Of a DNA stretch of 64,000 bases, positions 46,341 to 57,755 are shown in pieces. A program made the position numbers and the translations under genes. The notes under the pieces were generated by a model that saw only the letters and a list, made by a program, of their open reading frames with translations, searched no databases and was not told where the DNA came from. Source of the stretch: Stenopsyche tienmushanensis (taxonomy: Eukaryota; Arthropoda; Insecta; Trichoptera; Stenopsychidae); the NCBI GenBank assembly GCA_008973525.1, contig WACJ01000411.1, positions 124,001 through 188,000 of the forward strand, in the 5' to 3' direction. Numbering within the stretch: the first letter of the stretch is position 1; each line of letters begins with the position of its first letter.

Positions 46341-46643
46341 AACAGCGCCATCTTCCGTCTCTCTTCAGGTGCAGTGTGTTATTTTAACAGCGCCATCTCT
46401 TGTGGCCCTGCGGAGATATTGCACTTGCGTTGCCGATTGGGTAGTGACGCGCAGGAAGCGGGAGTCGAGGGAGTCGTCGATTAGCCTTGACTGCGGGAAG
46501 TCGTCCCTCCTGCAGCCATATATCTCTCTCTTTCTCTCTCGTGTGGAATAAATCGTTATTTAAAGAAGAGAGTCTTTCTATTCGACGCCCGTCTATTCCC
46601 ATCCTTTTGTCCAGCAACATCACGGCTCGATAGAAGAACGGAC
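46341..46643 (+). repeat. LT repeat (LTR-like), best copy
   Basis: Reads AACAGCGCCATCTTCCGTCT, TGTTATTTTAACAGCGCCAT, CTCTTGTGGCCCTGCGG, GACGCGCAGGAAGCGGGAGT, GGAAGTCGTCCCTCCTGCAG, a CT-rich run, GTGGAATAAATCGTTATTTA, TTCTATTCGACGCCCGTCTA and AGCAACATCACGGCTCGATA. An AATAAA signal about 90 bases before the end, with a regulatory-looking GC-rich first half, suggests a solo LTR in this orientation. AACAGCGCCATCT occurs twice, 42 bp apart, near the start. No primer-binding site or gag/pol reading is attached, so LTR status is inferred. Confidence 0.6.
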
Positions 46644-46774
46644 CTAGGAACGGGCTCGGAGAAAAATCGATACACCTAATATGGATTTTAAGGAATAAAA
46701 GTTTAAGATGTTTTATTTAAACTCTTTTTCATAAACTTATTAGTTATAAGACTGCTTGAGATGAAGTGAAATTG

Positions 46775-46845
46775 GAGTTTATGTCCAAAGAGCCGCAAGC
46801 GTCTATGCAAAGAGCCGCATGCGGCTCGCGAGCCGCTCTTACAAA
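46775..46845 (+). repeat. hAT-like subterminal motif
   Basis: AAAGAGCCGCATGCGGCTCG, then CGAGCCGCTC. This string is characteristic of the ends of certain hAT (Charlie-like) elements, where it follows a CAGGGGTCGGCAAA-type terminus. The terminus itself is not visible here. Confidence 0.5.
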
Positions 46846-48119
46846 TTGGTTAGTACAACATTCGCATTTTGCCAGAGCGAAATTCATCAATCACTTTAAG
46901 CAGTGAATGGTCGTGAATTAATTAGGTATTGCTCAGAATCGTATATTATGCATTCTCATATACGATAGATGAACCAGATATAAATTTTCATTCTATTGAA
47001 AGTATTGAAAAACGAGTGGCACTTTTTCCAGGTTTGCTTGAAACAAAAGGCTTTTTGCTATTGTTACATAAAACTACAATACAAAGAATACGCTGATCTC
47101 GTTCAAATTATTATATTTAATTCGATCTGGGATAGTACTAAAACCAATAGCTCATTGTTTGGAGCATTTGCACGGTAAACAAAGGACTTTGATACAAATT
47201 CTGATGGAGGCAATTGTATTTCCCGCTGCATTGTTCGGATCATCTCGGGATTAAAGCCAATTAACTGCGATGAAAATATATATAACAATTCAGATTAATT
47301 ACTCAACTAAATTGCATCAATTTCGGATGCGAAATCATAATAATGCTGGCTCTATGTTGGAATGCTCTAAATTCGAAGCACAACATCAACTAGCAAATGT
47401 TCTTAGCTAATTTTGCCAGGAAAGATAATGCGCATATACGTGTTAAGCGTCCTTTCACGAGAATTAAGCTGATCGTGTAAGTTGATTATCCTGTGGTGAA
47501 AATGTAATTTAGACGACGCGATGCTTAGCTAACATCGTCGTAATTGGAGGTTCGCCTGAAACCATCATACGCTGCACTTTTAACATGGACACTGATTTAG
47601 TTACGTGCGAATTGTGATCAGATTTCATATCAGAAATCCGCAACAGTGCATCGCCATGGGGCGATGACATATTCCGTCAAATTGACATGTTGGGTAGCCA
47701 AATTGAATTAAGGCTGCTCGAATTTCCAAATGGCGTTACAAAGCTAATTCCTAAATACATTTCACCCTTCGTATCCCACATAGGGTTGGATTAGTAACCT
47801 GAGACCGATCCCGGAAGTTTTGCAGTCGATCGATACATAGTAGAAGCATTTAACAAAAATATTTGCACGTGACGATTTAAGAATTTAATTTATCATATCC
47901 AAAGCGAATAAATGGCGATTGTATGAAAAATTTATATAAATTATGCATTGAAAAATATTTCAACACACCTCAGTATATTTTTATATTGTATGTACTGTTT
48001 CATCACTTCAATAAAAAAGTGTAATGCATCAGGTTTTCCATTATCATTTTATGCAATATATTTGATAGAATTATTTTAACAAACACTTCCATTTGTAAGA
48101 TAGTATCTTTTGCGGAAAC
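46846..48119. other. No recognisable feature
   Basis: AT-rich. A less AT-biased patch at 47580-47830 gives the reading LRLLEFPNGVTKLIPKYISP, which I cannot assign to a family. Confidence 0.35.
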
Positions 48120-48157
48120 ATATAACCTTATTATACGAGGCCCGAGTGTATATCATA
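48120..48157 (+). repeat. CG motif, copy 2
   Basis: ATAACCTTATTATACGAGGC, then CCGAGTGTATAT; matches 59880-59915 and inverted 24121-24156. Confidence 0.5.
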
Positions 48158-48278
48158 ACTGTCCATACGAATTAAATAAAAAGTTCAAAGAAAAAAATTC
48201 TTTTAAATGCTAAAATGGCATTATGAATGAAAACAGACAATTCAATTCAAAAATGTTTTTTACCAAAAATTACCAACC

Positions 48279-48477
48279 GATCGCTTCTCGCGCGTGCATC
48301 GTTGCCGGTTGGGTGATGACGCGCAGGAGGCGGTTATCAAGTAAAATCAGCGGTTGGCCTTGACTGCGGGAGGACGTCCTTCCCGCAGCCAGATTTCTCT
48401 TACTCGTGTTGGATAAAGAGTTATCTAGAAAATAAAGTATTTCGGTCCGATGCCCGTCCACCTCCATCCATCAAATT
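48279..48477 (+). repeat. LT repeat, 3' two-thirds
   Basis: GGTTGGGTGATGACGCGCAG, GACTGCGGGAGGACGTCC, CTTACTCGTGTTGGATAAAG, AAAATAAAGTATTTCGGTCC and GATGCCCGTCCACCTCC follow the order of 46430-46610. The first part of the family is missing. Confidence 0.6.
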
Positions 48478-48944
48478 TATTAGAAAAATTCGAGCCACTT
48501 TAAAAAGACTATAAATTATTCAATAGTAAGTAATATATATAAATATGAATATTTAATATATATCAGATAAAAGGGCATTCCTTTCAGAAAAAAGCAATTT
48601 GGATGATGAATAAAAATATTAATATAACTATAACTGCGGCTGGTGCAATTTAATTAATTCGAGATATCTCTGGATGCTTTTAAAAGCTATGCTGCATTTT
48701 TTTAAATCAACGATATGGCAGACATTCATACGATATAAAAATAGGAACAATGTATTATATTTTTTATTATGCAATTTTAATGCAACGCTTGTGAATTGCA
48801 TCCTTTGATGCATATTAGCACGTTATATCCTTTGTTTCTCATACATATGTATAATTAAAAATCATTATCAATACAGGTTACTAAATTAAATGTATGCAAT
48901 ATACATGGTATTTTGCATATAAATCGGCATTTATTTTGGAGGAT

Positions 48945-49012
48945 TAAGGGGGTCTTTTGCTACGTTTCACACATAGGCCCTATGTCTTAAATGTCAGGGT
49001 TGTAAAAAATCT
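48945..49012 (+). repeat. Short repeat shared with 36.5 kb, TTAA-bordered
   Basis: TTAAGGGGGTCTTTTGCTAC, then GTTTCACACATAGGCCCTAT and TCTTAAATGTCAGGGTTGT. The TTAAGGG start resembles other TTAA-family ends in this window. Confidence 0.45.
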
Positions 49013-49404
49013 CTTAACTCGTTTCCATTGCAAATTGATTACGAACTCATTGATTGATGCGTTAGAAATTGAATGCTAAAACACATTGCTAGATTACTAA
49101 ATAAACAATTCAACGGCAAGTGCTTTTGTGCAGAGTTGCATTTAAATAATGCGAATTTTACAATGTTCGAATATATTCGCTATTTTGACATACTCATTCA
49201 AGGCGCTATCAAAATTATTCGGGGCTATAGTTGAATGTGTATTATAAAATAGTTTTCAGGGAAAATACAAATCATGCATCAACGGTTGACAGGTTGTAAC
49301 ATTGCTATTGTTTCGGAAAGGCTGCATCTCGTTTCAGCTTTCAGGAGTGTTCCAATGTAAATAGGGGAAATTTCCTAAATTAATTTATGCAATATTTTAT
49401 TCAT

Positions 49405-50845
49405 CCCCGTCCACTGATAGCACATTTTGCCATTTTCGTCTATCCTGAGCCTTCTCCATCAAATTGCCCAGGCCCAGACGTGCGGTGTTTAAGTCTATCC
49501 CAGCGTAGACGAGGTCTTTCGACGGGTCTACTACCATTCGGCCCCGAGTCTACAATGGTTCAAGAGATCTGTACCACATGATCTGCCCATTGGAGACGGC
49601 GGTTTCGAACGAAGCTTGTTATCGGCGCTTCGTCGTACATGTCCATGACCTCTAGATTTGACTCCATGATTTCAGAGTCTGAGATCTCATCCCGGAGGGG
49701 TTCGAATAGTTTTAAAAATATTTTCTTTCATGTTTAACCCCCGTAAACTACTACCAACTTGATACACAACAACTTGGTACAAAATCCAATTCATTTTTTA
49801 AGTTAACTAATACGGTTATAAATGCAATATATTAAATAATATCATAATGTTTGTTAAAGTGTCTAGACGCTACGTTGCTTCCATGATAGTCAGATCATAA
49901 AAAATACCGCAAAAGGTCCTAAAAGAGAACGGAGTGGCCATAAGATTTGTATGCTCAATCGGTCCGCTTTTCGGACCGTTGATGGACCGTAGCGGGCACC
50001 TGCTTTGGCACGCCATTGTTGCGATTCTGCATTCAATGATTGTTGACACTCACAGGCCTCCAGTATTCACCCACGCACATTATCCCCATCTCTAAAATGG
50101 TCCTCCAGAGCTTTTTTTCTGTTTATGCTGTCGTATACCTTGTAGAAATCTATAAATATGTAGTAGAAATCGACATTGTATTTCCAATATTTTCCAATGC
50201 CAATTGGTCCACAGTCGATCTTCCATGATGGGCGACAGCCATCCGACCATTCTTGCAAATAATTTGTACGCCAATATTTAGAAGGGATATGCCTCTGTAG
50301 TTGGAGGACAGAAGCCTATTCCCTTTCTTATGAATGGGGCATATTACGGCCGTTCTCCACTTAGAAGGCATAACTTCGCTCTGCCATATTGACAGACCAA
50401 GCCCATAAGCAGAGAGTATCCTCCCCATTTCAAGAACTCTGCCGGGATGTCGTCCACCCCTCCAGAGACCACGCAAATAGATATTAAACTCAAAGTCGGA
50501 GGAATATTTGCAATATTATTTATCAATGTCTCAGGTGATTATTTTAGGTCTACAGGCGCACTGTCGAGAAGGTTTTTGAAATATCTTCTCTAGCATCCGA
50601 AAACATCCAGTTCCTCAGCCAGCAAAGGTCTACTCTCGTTCCTCACCATTCGAGTCATCATGACAAATATTTTTAATTTTCTTATAGAATTGCTCATTCG
50701 TGACTTTTCTAGTTCGCTCACCTGGCAAATTAGAATGGCGACTCATTTTCATACACGATAAGAAAGGATGGTCCTTGCTGCCGACACCTTTAAGTGAACT
50801 TACAGATAGCTCTCTTACCTTTATTCTTCCCTTATACCCGAGCAT
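49405..50845 (-). pseudogene. RTE-like reverse transcriptase pseudogene with deleted middle
   Basis: Minus-strand order: VTNEQFYKKIKNI (50.75 kb), GGVDDIPAEFLKWGG, WRTAVICPIHKKGNRLLSSN and NYRGISLLNIG (finger region), RSTVDQL, KKALEDHFRDGD. It then jumps to VNTGG at 50.06 kb, so the catalytic FADD block is lost. Beyond an HM insertion at 49865-50032 it resumes with LFEPLRDEISDSEIMESN, NRRLQWADHVVQI and a GPNGSRPVERPRLRWDR-like thumb, ending LMEKAQDRRKWQNVLSV. This is the same family as 29350-30412 and covers more of the N-terminal finger and the far C-terminus than that copy. Confidence 0.85.
49865..50032 (-). repeat. HM element, short deletion copy inside the RTE-like relic
   Basis: CATAAAAAATACCGCAAAAG, GGAGTGGCCATAAGATTTGT, the intact CGGTCCGCTTTTCGGACCG stem-loop, then a jump to GTAGCGGGCACCTGCTTTGG and a decayed TTGTTGCGATTCTG terminus. 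Confidence 0.6.
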
Positions 50846-51540
50846 GTTGGACTGAAGTCAACCTCCTCATGACTCCTCTCCTCCTGCTGAGGGAGTGAAT
50901 AGGGTGGTATCCTGAAAACTCTGTTCGAGGGTGGTTTACATGGACCAAAGGTTGGTAAAGGGCGCTTGTATGACCAGTCCGGGTTTTAAATACCCAAGTA
51001 AAAACATTTACATATATATAGGTGCGCTTATTTATATGAATTTATTTAATATTCCATTAAAATGTGACCAATCTTTCAAATTGTGCTAAGAAAACTCAGC
51101 ATTTCATTAAGATTTCTTGTACGTGGGGAAGCCAATGGGAAAATATTAAACACATTTTTGCCCCTGTGAAAATCTATGGAAATTTCCATTTTGGATGACT
51201 TATAATGTTTATTCTATTATAACACCTGTATAATATTAAAAAAATATATTTTGTAACATGATTCGATAAAAATAAAATGGGTAGAACCAAATTTACCATG
51301 GATATCCATGCTATTTATATCCAGCCTATGTAAAGTGGAAATTATTTGTAATGAGTGTGTAATTATTTTACATATTGTATGATATCTAACAACGGTTAGG
51401 GTTTAATAATGTATTATCTATCGCCCTTATGAGGGTGTATCAATAATAAATTCGGGGTATTTAGGACGTCCACATTACGACAGATGTTTTTGCTACGGCT
51501 TCGAATGAGATTCGTCCCTATAATTATCGACGTATATATG
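50846..51540. other. No recognisable feature
   Basis: The first 150 bp could be degraded upstream LINE sequence. The remainder is AT-rich and unremarkable. Confidence 0.4.
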
Positions 51541-51875
51541 TACGAGGGCGATTCAGACGTGGCCCGGAATTTAGCTGTACAAATTTATTAGTGATCTTGA
51601 AAAATACAAATGGAGTATCTTATTTTCACGTAGTTTATTTCATTAGAAATACAATTATTTCCTCGGATAAACTTCTGGATCCCGGTACTAAAGAATGAAG
51701 CCGGCTGCTGCGAAAACCAGTTGCGCACATATTGTTCGATCGTAGCGTTGTCTTGACATCTTTGCCCTCTTAATGCCTTTTTCCATGGACTAAACATATG
51801 ACAGTCACATAGGGCCAAGTCATCATCAAGACTATAAGGTGTGTGTTTAAGAGTTTCCCAGTATAATTGGGTGAA
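51541..51875 (-). pseudogene. mariner transposase C-terminus with terminal repeat
   Basis: Reading from 51875: WETLKHTPYSLDDDLALCDC, HMFSPWKKALRGQRCQDNAT, NWFSQQPASFFSTGIQKFI and NCISNEINYVK. This is the C-terminal third of a mariner transposase, including the DLALCD aspartate of the third catalytic position. The 3' end carries ACGAGGGCGATTCAGACGTG at 51541-51565, a mariner-type terminal repeat next to TA. It is a different subfamily from 42498-42883. Confidence 0.85.
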
Positions 51876-51911
51876 TCATTTTTTCCAGCAGACTGTTCCT
51901 CGATCAATCAA

Positions 51912-51942
51912 TCAAACACTAGGGTCTCATCCTAGTGTTTGA
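51912..51942. repeat. Perfect 12-bp hairpin
   Basis: TCAAACACTAGG, a 7-base loop GTCTCAT, then CCTAGTGTTTGA. A third partial copy, TTTGACACTAGGTCC, lies about 20 bp further right. It is an inverted duplication of unknown origin, and no T-run marks it as a terminator. Confidence 0.75.
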
Positions 51943-53520
51943 CTAGTTTATTTGACTGTTTGACACTAGGTCCTTAACTATTATTAAGGTCCATGTCGGT
52001 CTGTGATTCAATAAACAAAAATGCCAGGTTAGATTTGAGTGTCCCTCGTAATTACATATTTTCAATATTTCATACAATGTAAACCGGCATTTAGTACGGA
52101 ATGCCAAATACGGTATTGATTTATTCATTCGATATTGCCATCCATATTGCGACCACCATGTTTAAAAATAAGGGAAAAATTAATTGAACGTACATACTAC
52201 TGTAAAATTGATTATCAATTGTATTGATTACAAATTGACATTTAACGTATATCGTTTAGGTATATTTCAATAAAAGTAAGAGTAATATTTGATGAAATTT
52301 GCAAATATTCAGCGTAATTGAGAGTCAAAAAGAAACCCCATAGCAAGACCCCAATGGATAACAAAATAGTAATTATAACAGGAACTTTAATTCTTAGTGC
52401 ATCTATCATATTTTTCTTATCTTGAACTGAAAGTTCGTCGTCAAAAAATGCAAAAAACACCAATTCTTCCGATAAATATCATAAATGGCCCAGTATTTTT
52501 TCATAGCAACTTTGTGCATTGTTTGGTTTATACTCTCAAAGGATGCAAGATCTTTAATAACTGTAAGTCGTATCTCGGTGGGATTTGAACCAGTATTTTA
52601 TATATATTAGACTGTAAATATACATATATCTTTCATTGCTTTCTATTCTATTTTTGTCAGTTTAAACTGATGTTTAAATAAGAAAATATTCAGGCAATAC
52701 ATAGCTTTAGCCATTCGTCTAGCACAGTGAAGACCAGCAAAGTCCTTTCAAGTAAATTATGGAAAGATTCAGTAACTCTTTATAGTCATTTCGAGGTTGA
52801 TAAATTTAAAGTTGTTTTTGAGTAAAATAAATCCTGTCTACATCAAAATTTTCTATGATTTTTGAAGACGTGGTATCATAAATTATTGTTTTATAATCGC
52901 TTTGATCAATTTAGACCCTGTTCTTATTAAATATTTTAAACAATTGGATATTAGGACCACTAGACGAATCGAGCGGTTGACTTACTAAAGCTTCTAACAT
53001 CATTTGGTTGGATTTGGTGTTGATTGGCCGATAAGCCAAATATTGATATAATTCCTAGTTAATAAACTCTCACTACTGCTTGTGGATGCCTTGGGGATAG
53101 TTGAAATAAGTATAAATTCCCCAATTATACAATTGGGCAAAGAAAAAGCGCATGATCTCGCTAATGAGTGAGGTGTAGGGCAGGGCTCAATCTCAATGGG
53201 TACCCGCAGGAATCGCATACTTCATAACTACGCGTGTGTGTATGTGTGTCTATAGGTAGCATTAAGCAACCACCAGACCGGTAGCGCGCCTATTTTATTA
53301 TATATTACACAACACAAAAATTCATCTTTTAGTTAAAAAATACCTTACAGCAAATGGTAAAAAATCCATTTACCACCTAGGATCTAAGAAGTTACATTTC
53401 TATCGCGTGAGACTCTTGCATACTGAATGCTTTAATTGATATCTTTGAAAAGTATGGTATTTAATAATACAGTGGGTACAATCTAAATTTGAACATATTT
53501 AGCGTAAATTCTACCATATT
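51943..53520. other. No recognisable feature
   Basis: AT-rich with frames under 75 codons. GGTTCAAATCC at about 52575 (minus strand) imitates a tRNA B box but lacks the rest of a tRNA. Confidence 0.45.
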
Positions 53521-53935
53521 ACCGGTGATGTATTTACTACACATCGACTCTAATAATGGACACATCGATATGAAATATAATAGATACGGGCTTCGGAATT
53601 TTTGTATTTCTCCGTGATATAATTATGAATCACATCAAAGTATTCATCTGCAGCGACGGAAATAAATAATTTTTCGGGAAATCGGGATTTTACGAGTTTC
53701 AGTCCGTGTCTCAGCATAAAGGAATTTTATCAGTAACATTGATTATACGCAAATGGGGGTTCACGCGGTCCACAAATTGAACTAGCATCGATCGTTTAAA
53801 ATAATAATTTAAATGTTAATTAATATTATAAGACGATTTATAAGAACAAGAATAATTAAGTATTTTAAGAGTGTAAATATTTTTTTGTATTTTGGTGCCT
53901 ATGGGTGTGTTCTGCGGTGTTGCTATGCTGTTATA
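53521..53935 (+). mobile_element. Composite element, second copy (piggyBac 5' part plus hAT tail)
   Basis: ACCGGTGATGTATTTACTAC, ATCGACTCTAATAATGGACA, ATATGAAATATAATAGATAC and GCAGCGACGGAAATAAATAA match both 33050-32870 (inverse) and the piggyBac 5' region at 60473-60705. Then AACATTGATTATACGC, GGTTCACGCGGTCCACAAAT and TTGTATTTTGGTGCCTATGG match the hAT part and tail of 32866-32600. The hAT domain itself is mostly deleted. The extreme TTAACC end is missing. Confidence 0.65.
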
Positions 53936-54888
53936 GGTTGATAATAATAAAATGTATCGTCTTATTAAATGATTTTCGTATTGAACATTAAGTGTAGATA
54001 ATGGTCACTTTGATTCGAATTCAGATATGCGTTAAAATAATCAATTAAGCATTATGTCAATTAAGCCAACTCGTCTATGAGATTTCTTTGGAAATGTTTT
54101 TCTTATGTGAACTTAGGGGTGTAATGAAATGTAAGATAAATTGAGTCGTATGAACATAATACGCTTAAGAAGACCCTACTAATAGATCTGCTAAAGATAG
54201 GATATATATAAGATTGATCGTCGTTGAGCAAGTTTACATCATTAAGGAGATTCCCATGAGGTATAATGCTTTAATCATATACATTATTTAATCAGACGTT
54301 TGAATTTCGCCTTATTTATTTATTTGTTTTTCCCTAAATTTCTTTGTTGGGAAAAACATTTCGTGGAAAAATAATATACCTCACGCCCCTAGTGTCCTTT
54401 ATCCTGATAAATTCCCGATAAACTGTCGATCTTACTTATTTCTATCTTGTCGATTATGCGACAGCCGAGATAATCTACGAATTATATAACACACAATCGT
54501 ACGTATTGAGTTAATTCTTGGACTTATAAAGGCTTGCGATCAAATTCAGGCCGTGGAAAAAAGTTTTAATACATTTAAGAGTACGCAATCGGATATACAT
54601 TTCGGATCGATCATCTTGCTTTTGAATAAAATAATACTGAGATAAATAACAAATCAAGCAGGGCTACATGTAAATGAAGATTAGTCGAATAAGTATTTCT
54701 TTTACAAATAACCAATTAGATTACATTAGAGATGCTATTTTTTACATCTGTTTAATAAGTATATTTGAACAATTTTAATTTTTGAACGTACCCACAAATA
54801 CACATATTATGATATGTGCTTAGATGTCGACGCTTAGCGTCGGTTATATATAATCCAAGTATAGTTGTCCATTTCAAGTGTATTTTAA
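53936..54888. other. No recognisable feature
   Basis: AT-rich; the downstream part of the composite element may extend here but I cannot align it. Confidence 0.4.
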
Positions 54889-55040
54889 CCTGTATGGCAG
54901 GATGATCGCGTATTTGCGAATTCCAGTGATTCAGAAAGAGCACTCTTGTACGTTGAGCTTGGAGATAGAGACAAATAAAACGTAGTGCGTTTTTGCGTCC
55001 ATCGCACGATTGTATATATCGACTAATAATGATGCATAAA
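54889..55040 (+). repeat. SR repeat, copy 2
   Basis: TGTATGGCAGGATGATCGCG, GATTCAGAAAGAGCACTCTT, GTACGTTGAGCTTGGAGATA and CATCGCACGATTGTATATAT. The last part matches the inverse of 62915-62945. Confidence 0.65.
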
Positions 55041-55060
55041 CGACATAATGTAGCGTCTGA

Positions 55061-55207
55061 ATTTATTCACACGAGAGAGAGAGATCTGGCTGCGGGAAGG
55101 ACGTCCTCCCGCAGCCAAGGTCAACCGATGATTCCTCCGAGCCTCCTGCGTGTCACCACCCAACAGGCAACAGCGCACGCGCTTGAAACGATCACTACTC
55201 AAAGGGT
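55061..55207 (-). repeat. LT repeat, internal fragment
   Basis: TTTATTCACACGAGAGAGAG, GGCTGCGGGAAGGACGTCCT, CCAAGGTCAACCGATGATTC and CTGCGTGTCACCACCCAAC match the inverse of 46450-46555. It follows the SR copy almost directly. Confidence 0.65.
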
Positions 55208-56205
55208 TAATGTTTAAGGATTAAATCAGGACTGTGGAAAAAAATCGCTTCATGATGTCTTCCAATCCGATCGATTAAATACATTATAATCCTCAAACTC
55301 TTACACTTTTGCTTAAATACGTATCATTGGTGATTTAATATTAGTATCTCAAATGATTTACATAATGCATTACATGGCTTACATTCGCTACATTGTATAA
55401 TTATTTAAATTAACTTTACATGCGAGTCAAAATTCAACAGATCGTAGTAAAATTTACATGGACTCGAATGCATGTTTTGAAAGTTCTTTAGATTCCATTT
55501 CAGATTATCAACATGTAAATTATTATGCAACATATGAATTACGTGAATAGGGATTATTTTCACCCCCGGGTACCTTATTGACTCTGTTTGTAGCATATTA
55601 TGCAACTATGAACTACATTGAAATAGCGAGAAATGCCCTATGAAAGCAACTTATTAGTTCGATGAAATATTATATCATGTAATCTGATGAAGAAATTATT
55701 CTACTGGTAGTATTTGTAAATCAATACAATAAGAATAACATAATCAAATATCCAGGTATTGATGTTGTTCATGCAAAATATTGAGGATTTTTCAATATGT
55801 ATTCCTTGCGTTTTGCGCAAGCTTGCTGTTCTGTGCTTAAAGTTTTACCATGGAAGCCTTTTTTAGATGTGCTTCTGTTTACAGTGAGTATCGTCGGGGT
55901 CCTTTTTTTTTAGGTATTTTGCTTGCCAACGTTGACTTTATGCAGCTTTGAGAGAGAAATGAAAATCATTATAAACGAAGAGTTATTATTAAAAAAAACA
56001 TATTCCTTCTATTTATAAATATGCTTTGTTAACTACAGCGACTGAAATAAGGAAGGTTGTAGAATATTAAAAATATATTGATGCGGTTTTTAATAACATT
56101 TCTATTTATGTTTCATATTTGTATGCGACAATGTTGTCTCTGGAACGATCTTATTGTAAAGGGAAATCACCCGTCTAATCCATCTTCGTAAACGTTTTGT
56201 CAACT
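55208..56205. other. No recognisable feature
   Basis: AT-rich, no shared repeats or coding motifs. Confidence 0.45.
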
Positions 56206-56935
56206 TTAACCTTTGTTAAGTCGAAACCTAGACGTTATTTTATCACTCATCATCCGTAAAGATGGATCTTTGGTATTTGAAATTCCAAGCCTTTCAATAT
56301 TTTTATTATTGACACTCACGGAAGTGCAACCTCCAACATTCACCCTCGATATCGCCGTATATTTAGTTTTCTCATAATGTATTGACTTTCCAAGTGTGGC
56401 AGCTGCTCCATCTATAGACGTAAGTGCCACCATAGCATCCGACCTCGATTTAGTCACCACGTCGATGTCATCTATAAAGGCTGGGTATATTATATTATTA
56501 TTCCATGGATTTGCATATCCCGGTCTGCCAGGGTCCCTGATAATTGCTTTAAAGGTAATATTTAAAAAGTAGCGGAGAAAGTGCATCGCCCTGTCTGATT
56601 CCCGTCATCGTTGAAGGATTCCGACATGGTGCCACTGGAGCGTACGGGTACGACAACCTCATCAGCTAACCTGGAATTCACATTTCAAATATGATTCTGA
56701 ATTTTTCCCGGTTGACGCTGTCGTAGATAAAAATCAATAAAACGTCGCGGAAGTCGACATTGTACTCTAATATTATTTGCGAGAATAATTTAACTACAGA
56801 AAGTTGGTCCACAGTAGACCTGCCCGATCTAAATCCTCTCCGAGAAGTTGCTCTACAAAAGTGACAGTCGGCCAATCAAAGCTCTGACAAATAATTTATA
56901 TCTCTGTAAGAGGGATCTATGAGAAGGATATATAT
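56206..56935 (-). pseudogene. RTE-like reverse transcriptase pseudogene, middle part
   Basis: Minus strand: FRSGRSTVDQLSVVKLFSQI, ILEYNVDFRDVLLIFIYDSV, then after frame changes GIRQGDALSPLLFKYYL, AFIDDIDVVTKSRSDAMVAL (catalytic ADD changed to IDD), and YEKTKYTAISRVNVGGCTSV. It covers the region between the finger and the end of the palm. It is the same family as 29350-30412. A TA microsatellite sits at 56929-56945. Confidence 0.85.
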
Positions 56936-57232
56936 ATATATATATGTCATTGTGTTTTTATAGTAAATACAATTTAGATCAACAGTATTTCAGGTATATG
57001 ATCATTTCGCGAAATTTACAGGAGAAACAAGCCCAAAAGAAATATTATAAAAGGATACTCGATTAAATTTAATTGATGCTTAAAATTCTTATTTTCTGAA
57101 ACATTTGGTGTCTATTGAAAATTAGGAAATGATACCTAATTATGTTTTGAATCGCTATTTCACAAGTATAGGTGATTTCTAGCGATTCCGCGCGGCTTTT
57201 ACAAAAATCCTCGTACTCCTCCTTGTTTTGTA

Positions 57233-57755
57233 TTAAGGCGTCTTCTCACTTTAGGCAAAATTTCAAAAATCTGATAATATGCGCTATAGCCATAACTATG
57301 AAGAATATGTCATTTAAATTTTATGACAATCGGCCGGATAGTTTCCGAAATTTCATCAACAAGCCACCGAAAAACCTCGTTTTGAGATAAACGCGTTTAA
57401 AGTTTTGGTTGCAGAAAAATTGCCCAGACACAGCTGTTGAAACACTCGTTGTTATTTTGGGTATTTCCTCCGAAGATCTTCATAAATTGATTTCAAAACC
57501 TCGTGAACATCCTCAGCTAGAGCAGGAGATCTGATTGTTTTTCACCACTTTCTTGTACTTGCACCACGAGTCTGAACAATACGTATGCAGCCGGGTGTTC
57601 TCAGGTAGTCACCTAACGGTCGTTCAAAAATGTAGTTAGACTCGTCCGATCTTTATGAAATTTCAATATAACATTTCTGAAGATATGTACTTTCAAAATT
57701 TAAAATAAAATAAAAATCGATTTTTTTAAATTTGTAAAGTGAGAAGACGCCTTAA
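57233..57755. mobile_element. TTAA-bordered MITE, complete
   Basis: The perfect 17-bp inverted repeat GGCGTCTTCTCACTTTA (57237-57253) and its complement (57735-57751) are each bordered outward by TTAA, giving a 523-bp unit. The inner right flank (ATCGATTTTT and TTTTGAAAGTACATATCT on the minus strand) resembles the subterminal region of MULE copies B and C and of the 57.96-kb and 16.2-kb relatives. The interior has no transposase motif; a 72-codon frame at 57172-57390 crosses the left boundary and is not a gene. Confidence 0.8.

Noticed and set aside
47580..47830. Reading LRLLEFPNGVTKLIPKYISP in a less AT-biased patch
   Set aside because: Too short and interrupted by stops soon after; I could not connect it to a known family.
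52560..52620. tRNA-like B box (GGTTCAAATCC on the minus strand)
   Set aside because: The T-stem does not pair properly and there is no A box or acceptor stem at the right distance.
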